14,985 nucleotides of DNA from Dorea sp. CAG:317. GTDB taxonomy: Bacteria > Bacillota > Clostridia > Lachnospirales > Lachnospiraceae. The position numbers and the translations under genes are program-made. The notes under the pieces are model-generated. The model saw only the letters and a list, made by a program, of their open reading frames with translations, did no database searches and was not told the origin of the DNA. Shown here one piece after another: positions 1 through 7,308 of this stretch (within the stretch, counting starts at the first letter, position 1; the number at the start of each line of letters is the position of its first letter). The stretch covers positions 157,880-172,864 of the forward strand of contig FR892673.1 of assembly GCA_000433535.1 (NCBI GenBank). Reading direction: 5' to 3'.

Positions 1-624
1 TTCGGCAATCACCGGACTGATACCGGTAAAGCTTGTATAAATTGCTTTGCCAAGGGGAACCGGCTTGAGGCGGAGGATCTCCATAAATGAAGATACGTCT
101 ACAGAGAGCGGGTCTGATTTCTCCATCGTGTCCGGGATAAAATATGTTCTTCCGGGAAGTACTTCACGAACCGAGCTCATCTGAGCGGATACGTGCTTGA
201 TGCTGTCCAGGATCATATCCTTGTCGTCGCAGAAAATGATATTGCTGTGTTTGCCCATGATCTCAATGATCAGTTTCTTCTCGCACAGATCGCCCAGTTC
301 ATTGAGATGTTCAATGTGTAAGCTGATGATTCGCTCCAGCTTTGGCTGCGAGATAGAAGTAATGCGTCCGTTTCCGATATGCTTTCGAAGCAGCATACAG
401 AAATTCGGAGCGGTCATCGGGCTGGGCTTATTTTCATCAGTTAAGTAGATAAGCGGCAGAGATGCGCTGGCTGATATATACAGTTTTCGCTGCCCTGCCG
501 GTGTCTTTATTGTAAGCAGCAGTTCGTCAGGTTCCGGCTGCGCGATCTTCGCAATACGTCCGCCGGTTAAGCTGTCTCTTAATTCCTGCACAAGAGCTGC
601 AACGGTAATTCCATCAAATGCCAT
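1..624 (-). CDS. rqcH: Rqc2 homolog RqcH (NFACT family), N-terminal part only
   Basis: This is the first 208 residues of RqcH, formerly called FbpA/YloA, cut off by the window edge. In the family, RqcH binds 50S subunits carrying stalled nascent chains and recruits tRNA-Ala to add C-terminal alanine tails that mark the peptide for degradation. Visible family landmarks are the MAFDG start, GGRIAKIAQP (residues 21-30), NFCMLLRKHI (74-83), EIMGKHSNII (121-130), VREVLPGRTY (152-161) and FTGISP near 199-204. These line up well with the NFACT-N domain of Bacillus subtilis RqcH as I recall it. The ATG at 624-622 has an AGGAG about 8 bases upstream (633-637). The tRNA-binding Asp-Arg pair is Glu97-Arg98 here, a conservative change. 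The gene is divergent from the yicC operon. Older annotations may call it a fibronectin-binding protein. Confidence 0.93.
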   Translation of the reverse strand, partial: MAFDGITVAALVQELRDSLTGGRIAKIAQPEPDELLLTIKTPAGQRKLYISASASLPLIYLTDENKPSPMTAPNFCMLLRKHIGNGRITSISQPKLERIISLHIEHLNELGDLCEKKLIIEIMGKHSNIIFCDDKDMILDSIKHVSAQMSSVREVLPGRTYFIPDTMEKSDPLSVDVSSFMEILRLKPVPLGKAIYTSFTGISPVIAE

Positions 625-665
625 GTGAAAGGCTCCTTCCTTAATTGATCAGTCATTATTTCATA

Positions 666-671
666 AGTATA
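666..671 (-). promoter_or_regulatory. Extended -10 promoter for rqcH
   Basis: Read on the minus strand, TGTTATACT gives a TG-n-TATACT extended -10 element. A weak TTGGAC lies 18 bases upstream as a possible -35. Transcription would start about 35 bases before the rqcH ATG, leaving room for its ribosome binding site. Assigned by inspection only. Confidence 0.45.
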
Positions 672-736
672 ACATAGCGTACAGTGGGAGTCCAATGATA
701 TTGAGGGAGAAAAGGCGGATGTTGTCAAACCTTTAA

Positions 737-766
737 TTGACTTTGACATGGAAAATGGATTATAAT
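737..766 (+). promoter_or_regulatory. Sigma-A-type promoter of the yicC-gmk-rpoZ operon
   Basis: TTGACT at 737-742 and a perfect TATAAT at 761-766 are 18 bases apart. A second TTGACA at 743-748 is only 12 bases from this -10, too close to be its partner. The predicted start is near 773, giving a leader of about 40 bases before the yicC ATG. Confidence 0.6.
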
Positions 767-812
767 ACTTTACAGATGTTTGAAAATATATGTAAAAAGA
801 GGTTTGCCATTT

Positions 813-1694
813 ATGATAAAAAGTATGACAGGCTTCGGACGTTGTGAGGTTCAGGAAGAGTCACGCAAATTCACGGTTGAAATGAAGAGTGTGAATCACC
901 GTTATCTGGATGCCAATATCCGTATGCCGAAGAAATTGAATTTTTTTGAAACAGCAATCCGCAGTCTTCTGAAGCAGAGCGTGCAGAGAGGAAAGGTGGA
1001 TATATTTATTACTTATGAAGATCTGTCTGAACAGCAGGTATCTTTAAAATATAACGAAGTGCTTGCGGCGGAATATCTATCGTATTTTGAAAAGATGCAG
1101 GAGAAGTTTTCTCTGGAAAATGATATCCGTGTGTCCACGCTGTCCAGATATCCGGAAGTGCTCACAATGGAAGAGCAGGCTGTGGATGAAGAGGAATTGT
1201 GGAAGGGTCTTAAGAAGGCGCTTGACGGTGCGATTCGTCAGTTTGTAGAGACGAGAACTTCAGAGGGAGAACATTTAAGAGAAGATCTGATCGAGAAGCT
1301 TGACAACATGTTGAAGCTTGTAGGCTGTATTGAAGAGCGATCTCCGCAGATTATCGCAGAGTATCGGGACAAGCTGGAGACAAAGGTGAAGGAACTTCTG
1401 GCAGACACCCAGATGGAAGACAGCAGAATCGCTGCAGAGGTAGTGATCTTTGCAGATAAGATCTGTACAGATGAAGAAGTAGTGAGACTGAGAAGCCACA
1501 TTGTACATATGAAGGATACGTTGGTATCGGACGACAGCGGAATCGGGCGTAAGCTTGATTTTATTGCCCAGGAGATGAATCGTGAGGCGAACACGATTCT
1601 GTCGAAGGCCAATGATCTTGAAATTTCTAATATTGGAATTGAATTAAAGACAGAGATTGAGAAGGTCAGAGAACAGATTCAGAATATTGAATAG
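813..1694 (+). CDS. YicC/YloC-family endoribonuclease
   Basis: A 293-residue YicC/YloC-family protein, the usual length for the family. Members of this family (YicC in Escherichia coli, YloC in Bacillus) are reported to be RNases acting in RNA turnover. The canonical N-terminus MIKSMTGFGR is present, followed by the YicC N-domain (about 1-155, with the SVNHRYLD motif at 26-33) and the C-terminal DUF1732 domain (about 205-293), which carries the conserved KLDFIAQEMNREANTI stretch (247-262). The ATG at 813 is preferred because it begins the family's conserved N-terminus and has AAGAGG at 797-802, 10 bases upstream. An in-frame TTG at 780 would add 11 residues with no family support. It is the first gene of an operon with gmk and rpoZ; 20 bases separate its stop from the gmk start. 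Confidence 0.93.
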   Translation: MIKSMTGFGRCEVQEESRKFTVEMKSVNHRYLDANIRMPKKLNFFETAIRSLLKQSVQRGKVDIFITYEDLSEQQVSLKYNEVLAAEYLSYFEKMQEKFSLENDIRVSTLSRYPEVLTMEEQAVDEEELWKGLKKALDGAIRQFVETRTSEGEHLREDLIEKLDNMLKLVGCIEERSPQIIAEYRDKLETKVKELLADTQMEDSRIAAEVVIFADKICTDEEVVRLRSHIVHMKDTLVSDDSGIGRKLDFIAQEMNREANTILSKANDLEISNIGIELKTEIEKVREQIQNIE

Positions 1695-1714
1695 TGTCAA
1701 GAGAGGAAAAAGGT

Positions 1715-2335
1715 ATGAAAGAGAAAGGGATTCTTATTGTTGTGTCTGGTTTTTCCGGCTCCGGCAAAGGAACCATTATGCGGGAACTTCTGAAAAAGTA
1801 TGACAATTATGCATTGTCTGTTTCCGCAACTACAAGAGTACCTCGCCCGGGAGAGGAAGAGGGAAGAGAGTATTTCTTCAAATCTACAGAAGAATTTGAA
1901 AAAATGATTGCGAAAGACGAGTTGATAGAGTATGCTAGATACGTGGATAATTATTACGGTACACCGCGTGTCTACGTGGAGGAACAATTAGAAGCCGGTA
2001 AGGACGTGGTTCTTGAGATAGAGATTCAGGGAGCGCTGAAGGTAAAAGAAAAGTTTCCGGACACACTGCTTTTGTTCGTGACACCGCCGAGTGCGCAGGA
2101 GCTTAGAAGCCGTCTGGTTGGTCGTGGGACAGAGACTATGGATGTGATCGAGTACCGTATGAGCCGTGCAAAGGAAGAAGCCGAAGGTATGGAGAAATAT
2201 GATTACCTTATCATCAATGATGATCTGATGGAGTGTGTAGAAGAAATGCATCAGATCATTCAGGGAGAGCACAGAAGAAGCTTTCGAAATTACGAATTTA
2301 TTGAGCATATGAAAGAAGAGTTGAAAGGAGAATAG
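1715..2335 (+). CDS. gmk: Guanylate kinase
   Basis: Guanylate kinase phosphorylates GMP to GDP with ATP in the cytoplasm, an essential step in GTP and dGTP supply. The protein has 206 residues, typical for the family. The Walker A loop is SGFSGSGKGT (11-20), followed by the GMP-binding segment SATTRVPRPGEEEGREYFF (37-55) with the Arg41, Glu47 and Tyr53 region. The lid segment RLVGRGTE lies at 133-140, and the YDYLIIND strand follows at 162-169. The ATG at 1715 is chosen because AGAGG at 1701-1705 is well spaced and the protein then begins as family members do. An upstream GTG at 1694, overlapping the yicC stop, would add seven residues. Its place between yicC and rpoZ matches the widely conserved Firmicutes order, but no remA/DUF370 gene sits between yicC and gmk here. 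Confidence 0.96.
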   Translation: MKEKGILIVVSGFSGSGKGTIMRELLKKYDNYALSVSATTRVPRPGEEEGREYFFKSTEEFEKMIAKDELIEYARYVDNYYGTPRVYVEEQLEAGKDVVLEIEIQGALKVKEKFPDTLLLFVTPPSAQELRSRLVGRGTETMDVIEYRMSRAKEEAEGMEKYDYLIINDDLMECVEEMHQIIQGEHRRSFRNYEFIEHMKEELKGE

Positions 2336-2338
2336 TGT

Positions 2339-2572
2339 ATGCTACACCCATCTTACACAGATTTAATGAAGGTTGTGAATAAGGACGTTGAGGAGGGCGA
2401 GACAAAAGTAGTCAACAGTCGTTATTCCATCGTTATGGCAACTGCAAAGAGAGCAAGAGAGATCATTGACGGTGCAGAGCCTCTGGTAGATACAAAAGAC
2501 GGTGAAAAACCGTTGTCGATCGCGATCGATGAGCTGAATCAGGCAAAGATCAAGGTGGAAGCAGAAGACTAG
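2339..2572 (+). CDS. rpoZ: RNA polymerase omega subunit
   Basis: A 77-residue omega subunit, which binds and stabilises the beta-prime subunit of RNA polymerase. The typical RpoZ sequence is visible: MLHPSYTDLM at the start, then NSRYSIVMATAKRAREI (26-42), the conserved helix contacting beta-prime, and KPLSIAIDEL (57-66). The ATG at 2339 follows the gmk stop by three bases and has AAAGGAG at 2324-2330, inside the gmk 3' end, so the two genes are probably translationally coupled. A hairpin terminator follows directly. Identity is secure from the conserved helix, the size and the gmk-rpoZ arrangement. Confidence 0.95.
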   Translation: MLHPSYTDLMKVVNKDVEEGETKVVNSRYSIVMATAKRAREIIDGAEPLVDTKDGEKPLSIAIDELNQAKIKVEAED

Positions 2573-2582
2573 AATGATTTAC

Positions 2583-2616
2583 AAGGCAGATGCCGGAAGG
2601 TATCTGCCTTTCTTCT
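2583..2616 (+). terminator. Hairpin terminator after rpoZ
   Basis: Arms AAGGCAGATGCC (2583-2594) and GGTATCTGCCTT (2599-2610) pair over 12 bases with one G-U, closed by a GGAA tetraloop. The following tract TCTTCT is only moderately U-rich, so some read-through into rimO is plausible. Confidence 0.7.
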
Positions 2617-2653
2617 GATATAGACAATCATTTAAGAGGAAAGGAGACAGGCT

Positions 2654-3976
2654 GTGAATATATTATTTATTTCGCTCGGATGCGATAAGAATCTTGTAGA
2701 TTCAGAAGTAATGCTTGGACTTCTGGATAAAAAAGGGTACAAGATCGTAGACGAGGAGAGTGAAGCAGATGTGATCGTGATCAACACCTGCTGCTTTATC
2801 AATGATGCCAAGGAAGAAAGCGTGCAGACGATTTTAGAAATGGCAGAATATAAGAAAGAGGGGAGCTTAAAGGCGCTGGTCGTTACAGGATGTCTGGCAC
2901 AGCGCTATCAGCAGGAAATCTTAGACGAGATTCCGGAAGTGGATGCAGTGCTTGGAACAACGTCCTATGATAAGATCACAGAGGCGGTGGAAGAAGCGCT
3001 TGCAGGGAATGGTCATGTGGAGGTGACAGATATTAATGCGCTTCCCCTTGTTGACGAAAAACGACTTGTGACAACCGGAGGGCATTTTGCATATCTTAAG
3101 ATTGCCGAAGGCTGTGATAAGCATTGTACTTATTGTATTATTCCGAAATTACGTGGAAATTATCGAAGCGTGCCGATGGAACGCTTGATCAAAGAAGCGG
3201 AAGATCTGGCAGACCAAGGTGTGAAAGAGTTGATTCTTGTCGCACAGGAGACGACCGTTTACGGACAGGACATTTACGGAGAAAAATCACTCCATAAGCT
3301 TCTGAAAGAGTTGTGTAAGATCAGTGGAATCCGTTGGATTCGCATTCTGTATTGCTATCCGGAGGAAATTGACGACAATCTGATACAGGTAATCAAAGAA
3401 GAACCAAAGATCTGTCATTATCTTGATCTTCCGATCCAGCATGCAAGTGATGAGATTCTGAAGCGCATGGGAAGAAGGACATCGAAGAAACAGCTTGTGG
3501 AGATCATCGGGAAGCTTCGAAGTGAGATTCCGGATATTGCCCTTCGGACAACTTTGATTACCGGTTTCCCGGGAGAGAGTGAAGCAAATCACGAAGAACT
3601 GATGGAATTTGTTGATGAAATGGAGTTCGACAGACTGGGAGTATTTACGTATTCGCCGGAAGAGGACACACCGGCAGCTGATATGCCGGAACAGATTGAA
3701 GAATCTGTAAAAGAGGACCGCCAGGCGGAACTTATGGAGCTTCAGCAGGATATCGCTTTTGACAAAGCGGAAGACATGGTAGGCAGTGAAGTTCTGATGA
3801 TGGTGGAAGGAAAAGTGGCAGACGAAAATGTATATGTGGGACGTACCTACAAGGATGCGCCAAATGTAGACGGTCTGATCTTTGTACATACAGATGCGGA
3901 GCTTATAACCGGAGATTTTGCCAAGGTGAAGGTTACGGGCGCATTAGAATACGATTTGATAGGAGAGTTGATGTAA
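2654..3976 (+). CDS. rimO: Ribosomal protein S12 methylthiotransferase RimO
   Basis: A radical-SAM methylthiotransferase of the MiaB/RimO family that adds a methylthio group to an aspartate of ribosomal protein S12. The 440-residue protein has the three-part RimO structure. The N-terminal UPF0004 domain carries the cluster cysteines Cys10 (ISLGC), Cys46 (INTCC) and Cys80 (VTGC). The radical SAM core has C154-x3-C158-x2-C161 in EGCDKHCTYC, and a TRAM domain occupies roughly 375-440. The DKNLVDSEVM segment after Cys10 favours RimO over MiaB, which usually has a different motif there. The start is GTG at 2654 with AAGGAG at 2641-2646. The stop overlaps the pgsA start by one base. It is probably transcribed by read-through past the rpoZ hairpin or from a weak local promoter I could not place. 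Confidence 0.95.
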   Translation: MNILFISLGCDKNLVDSEVMLGLLDKKGYKIVDEESEADVIVINTCCFINDAKEESVQTILEMAEYKKEGSLKALVVTGCLAQRYQQEILDEIPEVDAVLGTTSYDKITEAVEEALAGNGHVEVTDINALPLVDEKRLVTTGGHFAYLKIAEGCDKHCTYCIIPKLRGNYRSVPMERLIKEAEDLADQGVKELILVAQETTVYGQDIYGEKSLHKLLKELCKISGIRWIRILYCYPEEIDDNLIQVIKEEPKICHYLDLPIQHASDEILKRMGRRTSKKQLVEIIGKLRSEIPDIALRTTLITGFPGESEANHEELMEFVDEMEFDRLGVFTYSPEEDTPAADMPEQIEESVKEDRQAELMELQQDIAFDKAEDMVGSEVLMMVEGKVADENVYVGRTYKDAPNVDGLIFVHTDAELITGDFAKVKVTGALEYDLIGELM

Positions 3977-4518
3977 TGAATTTACCAAATAAGTTAACAG
4001 TATTAAGAGTGATCATGGTACCATTTTTTGTGTTTTTTATGCTGACAGATGTGGGAGGAGCAGCAAATAAGTGGATTGCACTTGTTATTTTTGCAGTAGC
4101 CAGTCTCACGGACATGTTAGATGGAAAAATTGCAAGAGCAAGAGGCCTTGTGACGAATTTCGGAAAATTTATGGACCCGCTTGCGGACAAACTTCTTGTA
4201 TGTTCCGCAATGATCTGTATGATTTCTACCGGTCAGCTTGAGGCATGGTTTGTCATTATCATTATTGCCAGAGAGTTTATTATCAGTGGTTTCCGTCTTG
4301 TAGCGGCAGACAGTGGGATTGTTATTGCTGCAAGTTACTGGGGGAAATTCAAGACTGTTTCACAGATGTTCATGGTCATTGTACTGATCATGGATCTGGG
4401 CGGCGTGTTTGATGTGATCGGAACTGTTTTGATCTGGGCATCTCTTATTTTGACAATCGTATCCCTCGTTGATTACGTAGCGAAGAATATACAGGTTCTG
4501 ACTAAGGGAGGCATGTAG
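3976..4518 (+). CDS. pgsA: CDP-diacylglycerol--glycerol-3-phosphate 3-phosphatidyltransferase
   Basis: This integral membrane enzyme condenses CDP-diacylglycerol with glycerol-3-phosphate to give phosphatidylglycerol phosphate, the committed step toward phosphatidylglycerol and cardiolipin. The 180 residues contain the complete CDP-alcohol phosphotransferase signature: Asp46, Asp49-Gly50, Ala53-Arg54, Gly63, Asp67 and Asp71 (D-x2-DG-x2-AR-x8-G-x3-D-x3-D). The N-terminus NLPNKLTVLRVIMVP is typical of PgsA, and the rest is hydrophobic segments consistent with several membrane helices. The ATG shares a base with the rimO stop (TAATG), and AGGAGAG at 3961-3967 serves as the ribosome binding site, suggesting translational coupling. 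cinA begins one base after its stop. Confidence 0.95.
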   Translation: MNLPNKLTVLRVIMVPFFVFFMLTDVGGAANKWIALVIFAVASLTDMLDGKIARARGLVTNFGKFMDPLADKLLVCSAMICMISTGQLEAWFVIIIIAREFIISGFRLVAADSGIVIAASYWGKFKTVSQMFMVIVLIMDLGGVFDVIGTVLIWASLILTIVSLVDYVAKNIQVLTKGGM

Positions 4519-4519
4519 G

Positions 4520-4996
4520 ATGTCTTTGGAAGACGAAGTTGTTGCATTGCTGAAAGATCAAGGACTTACTTTGACAACTGCTGAATCCTGTACCGCCGGA
4601 TTACTTGCGGGAAGGGTAATGAATGTAGCCGGAGCTTCTGCGGTATATGAAGAAGGATACATTACATATTCCAACAAAGCCAAAGAAAAGCTTCTTGGCG
4701 TATGTCACGATACCTTAGAGCGTTACGGCGCTGTGAGCAGGGAAACGGCTTGTGAGATGGCAGAAGGAGCGGCGAAAGCGGCAGGGGCAGACGCAGCGCT
4801 TAGTGTGACAGGAATAGCCGGACCGGATGGCGGCACAAAAGAAAAGCCGGTAGGTCTTGTATATATCGGTTGTCTTGTTAAGGGAAATGTGAGCGTGCAG
4901 GAATGCCGCTTTGCAGGGATGAGACAGGAAAACCGAGCTGCATCCGTGGAACATGCATTGCGGATGTTAAAGGAAGAATTAAAGAAACTACAGTAG
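4520..4996 (+). CDS. CinA C-terminal-domain protein (nicotinamide-nucleotide amidase, PncC type)
   Basis: A stand-alone CinA C-terminal domain of 158 residues, without the molybdopterin-binding-like half found in full-length CinA. This domain in the PncC family deamidates nicotinamide mononucleotide to nicotinate mononucleotide in NAD salvage. Visible signatures are TTAESCTAGLLAGR (19-32), with the conserved Glu-Ser pair, GYITYSNKAKEKLLGV (46-61), AVSRETACEMA (71-81) and SVTGIAGPDGGT (95-106). The start at 4520 has an AGGGAGG just before the pgsA stop, and only one base separates the genes. In many Firmicutes a cinA gene here precedes recA; in this window it precedes a GNAT fusion gene. Enzyme activity is inferred from the family, so no symbol is given. 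Confidence 0.9.
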   Translation: MSLEDEVVALLKDQGLTLTTAESCTAGLLAGRVMNVAGASAVYEEGYITYSNKAKEKLLGVCHDTLERYGAVSRETACEMAEGAAKAAGADAALSVTGIAGPDGGTKEKPVGLVYIGCLVKGNVSVQECRFAGMRQENRAASVEHALRMLKEELKKLQ

Positions 4997-5025
4997 AGGT
5001 TGTATGACAGAAAGGAGTGAATTGC

Positions 5026-6459
5026 ATGGAAATCAGAATGCTTGGATTACAGGAATTGTCTTTGGCTCTGGATCTTGTGTGGGAAGTATTTGAGCAGGAT
5101 GTAGCGCCTTCATATCGGGAAGAAGGAATTGAAAAGTTCCGGGAATATATCTGCTATGAGGACATGAGCCGGAGATTTCAGACGAGAGAATTGTATTTCT
5201 TTGGCGCATTTGAAGGAGAGAAGCTTCTCGGTGTGATCGCAGTAAGCAGAACCGGGCATATCTGTCTGTTCTTTGTGCGAAAGGATCAGCAGGGAAAAGG
5301 CATCGGAAAAATGTTGTATCAAAAGGTATGTGAACTCTGCACACAGGGGCTTGCAGTGAACCGTGTGACTATGAATGCAACTCCCAATGCGGTAAATTCT
5401 TGTATGCATCTGGGAATGCGTGCTGTTGACAGAGAACAAGAGGCAGGCGGAATGAGATTTACGCCGATGGAAGCTTATGTGACAGCAGGAGGAACCATGC
5501 CATCCGGGAACCACTCAAAGAAAACAGCAACGATCATTGCTGTGGCAGTGGGGATTGGAATGCTTCTTCTAGTTATGGCAATCGCCGGGTTCTTCGTGTG
5601 GGGAGTATTTCGAAGCATAAATGAATATCACCATAATTACTATGATTATCCTTATGAAGAGTTTATGCCATATGAAGAATGGCCTGAGGAGGAATACTGG
5701 TCAGAAGAAGACACCGGAGACCTTGGAGGTCTTGAACAGATTCCGGTCTATGAAGAGGATGTTTCCTATCAGGTGGAGGAAGAGACCTATAATTATTTGG
5801 ATACGGAAAAGACAACCACTTACATTGAATTTCACGTGCTGTATCCGCAGCTGTCCGGAGAAGGAAGAGATTACACGAAAGTAAATCAGACGATCAAAGA
5901 CTGTGCAATGGCAACGGTGGATGAGATTTATACGCATCCGGATGAAACGGTCAAAGACAAGGTTGTGCAGGCAGAAAATCCGGCACTTGTCAGCAATGTG
6001 GTATACAAGATCTGTTATCAGTCTGAGCATTTCATAAGCATTGCATTTCAGGACAACTATACCAAGGGCGATGCCGACTCCTATGGCGGTGATCTGAGAA
6101 CGCTTAATATTGGTCTGGATGATGGAGAAGTGTATGAGATCAAGGATGTTGTAACGCTGGATGATAAATTTATGAATCAATGGCTTGACGTCATGCGCTC
6201 AGAAGCGGAGAATGATGCGTTGCTGAAAGAACTTGATCTTCAGGAAATGAAGGGAATCTTACAGGGCGAAATAAAAGAGGACATCTATAAAGAGAATTTC
6301 TTCGTGTATGAAGAAGGAATTGAGATTGGCTTTGATTTTAATTATTCAGAAAATGACGAACATGATCTGGGGTATATGTGGGTGACAGCGCCATTTGATT
6401 GGGATGAGATTGAACCATACAAAACGGACCATAAATTTTGGGATATGCTTCAAAAATAA
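5026..6459 (+). CDS. GNAT acetyltransferase - membrane helix - DUF3298-like fusion protein
   Basis: A 477-residue protein in three parts. Residues 1 to about 150 resemble a GNAT N-acetyltransferase: the FFGAFEGEKLLGVIAV strand region (58-73), then the acetyl-CoA pyrophosphate loop RKDQQGKGIGKMLYQKV (85-101). Residues 167-195 form one strong membrane helix. A linker (about 197-245) very rich in Tyr, Glu, Asp and Pro follows. Residues about 250-477 resemble the DUF3298/RsiV-type extracytoplasmic domain, with FISIAFQDNYTKGDADSYGG (336-355) and an LNIGLDDGEVYEIKDVV segment (360-376). The topology predicts a cytoplasmic enzyme joined to an external sensor or binding domain. The ATG at 5026 is preferred to the GTG at 5017 because AAGGAG (5012-5017) is properly spaced for it. 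It lies 29 bases after cinA. The substrate and the role of the outer domain are unknown. Confidence 0.8.
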   Translation: MEIRMLGLQELSLALDLVWEVFEQDVAPSYREEGIEKFREYICYEDMSRRFQTRELYFFGAFEGEKLLGVIAVSRTGHICLFFVRKDQQGKGIGKMLYQKVCELCTQGLAVNRVTMNATPNAVNSCMHLGMRAVDREQEAGGMRFTPMEAYVTAGGTMPSGNHSKKTATIIAVAVGIGMLLLVMAIAGFFVWGVFRSINEYHHNYYDYPYEEFMPYEEWPEEEYWSEEDTGDLGGLEQIPVYEEDVSYQVEEETYNYLDTEKTTTYIEFHVLYPQLSGEGRDYTKVNQTIKDCAMATVDEIYTHPDETVKDKVVQAENPALVSNVVYKICYQSEHFISIAFQDNYTKGDADSYGGDLRTLNIGLDDGEVYEIKDVVTLDDKFMNQWLDVMRSEAENDALLKELDLQEMKGILQGEIKEDIYKENFFVYEEGIEIGFDFNYSENDEHDLGYMWVTAPFDWDEIEPYKTDHKFWDMLQK

Positions 6460-6472
6460 GTGAAAGTGACAA

Positions 6473-6529
6473 TTGACGAATCTTGTAAGATGTGAGAAAA
6501 TAAATGTAGTATGGTGTTAAAGATATAAC
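6473..6529 (+). promoter_or_regulatory. Candidate promoter region for the NifU-like/GGGtGRT operon
   Basis: The 116-base gap before the NifU-like gene holds TTGACG at 6473-6478 with GAAAAT 17 bases on. It also holds TTGTAA (6483-6488) with TAGTAT (6507-6512), and an isolated TATAAC (6524-6529). None is a perfect pair, so the region is likely but the exact promoter is unclear. No terminator hairpin was seen after the preceding gene. Confidence 0.35.
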
Positions 6530-6575
6530 GAGCCCTACGACAGAGAAATCATATATAGTTGAAAGGAGTTTTAAA

Positions 6576-7268
6576 ATGATTTATTCACATGAAGTAGAAA
6601 TGATGTGTCCGGTAGCTCAGGGCGCAAATCACGGACCAGCTCCGATTCCGGAAGAGGCGAAATGGGTAAAGGCAAAAGAAGTAAAAGATATTTCTGGTCT
6701 TACACATGGTATTGGCTGGTGTGCTCCACAGCAGGGAACATGTAAGCTTACATTAAATGTTAAAGACGGTATCATTCAGGAAGCATTGGTAGAGACAATC
6801 GGATGTTCAGGAATGACACATTCAGCAGCTATGGCTTCTGAGATCCTTCCGGGAAAAACTATTTTAGAGGCATTGAACACAGACCTTGTCTGTGATGCAA
6901 TCAATACAGCAATGAGAGAATTATTCCTTCAGATCGTTTACGGAAGAACACAGAGTGCATTCTCAGAAGACGGACTTCCAATCGGTGCTGGACTTGAGGA
7001 CCTTGGAAAAGGACTTCGTTCTCAGGTTGGTACAATGTACGGAACATTAGCAAAAGGACCTCGTTATCTTGAGATGGCTGAAGGTTATGTAACAGGTATC
7101 GCTCTTGACGAGCATGATGAGATCATCGGATATCAGTTCGTAAGCCTTGGAAAATTCACAGACTTCATCAAAGCAGGTGATACACCAAACGATGCTTGGG
7201 AGAAGGCAAAAGGACAGTACGGACGTGTTGCAGATGCAGCAAAGATTATCGATCCACGTAAAGAATAG
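6576..7268 (+). CDS. NifU/IscU-like iron-sulfur cluster assembly scaffold protein
   Basis: A 230-residue protein whose central part resembles the NifU N-terminal/IscU scaffold fold, on which [2Fe-2S] clusters are built before transfer to client proteins. The cysteines are Cys11, Cys49, Cys56, Cys77 and Cys106. The segment GTCKLTLNVKDGIIQEALVE (54-73) followed by TIGCSGMTHSAAMASEI (74-90) matches the strand and Cys-loop pattern of IscU, with Cys56 and Cys77 as likely ligands. It is longer than IscU (about 130 residues), with an added C-terminal half containing a GYVTGIALDEHDEIIGYQFV strand pair (165-184). The ATG at 6576 has AAAGGAG at 6562-6568. The next gene, a GGGtGRT protein, begins 40 bases after its stop, and I recall the two families occurring together. 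No cysteine desulfurase gene lies in the window. Scaffold function is inferred. Confidence 0.82.
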   Translation: MIYSHEVEMMCPVAQGANHGPAPIPEEAKWVKAKEVKDISGLTHGIGWCAPQQGTCKLTLNVKDGIIQEALVETIGCSGMTHSAAMASEILPGKTILEALNTDLVCDAINTAMRELFLQIVYGRTQSAFSEDGLPIGAGLEDLGKGLRSQVGTMYGTLAKGPRYLEMAEGYVTGIALDEHDEIIGYQFVSLGKFTDFIKAGDTPNDAWEKAKGQYGRVADAAKIIDPRKE

Positions 7269-7308
7269 TCGAGCAGAGCGAATCAGCCAAAATAAGGAGG
7301 ACATATAA

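Noticed and set aside
197..448. Plus-strand open frame of 83 codons opposite rqcH
   Set aside because: It lies inside a well-supported gene on the other strand and has no ribosome binding site or recognisable sequence; the many similar opposite-strand frames elsewhere were rejected for the same reason.
743..748. TTGACA as -35 of the yicC operon
   Set aside because: Only 12 bases from the TATAAT; TTGACT at 737 gives an acceptable 18-base spacer.
1725..1754. Guanylate kinase P-loop with Phe where many enzymes have Pro (SGFSGSGKGT)
   Set aside because: I recall this variant as common in Clostridia, and all catalytic residues of the loop are present.
6460..6575. Possible riboswitch or leader upstream of the NifU-like gene
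   Set aside because: No stable stem, conserved aptamer core or terminator/anti-terminator pair could be seen in the 116 bases.
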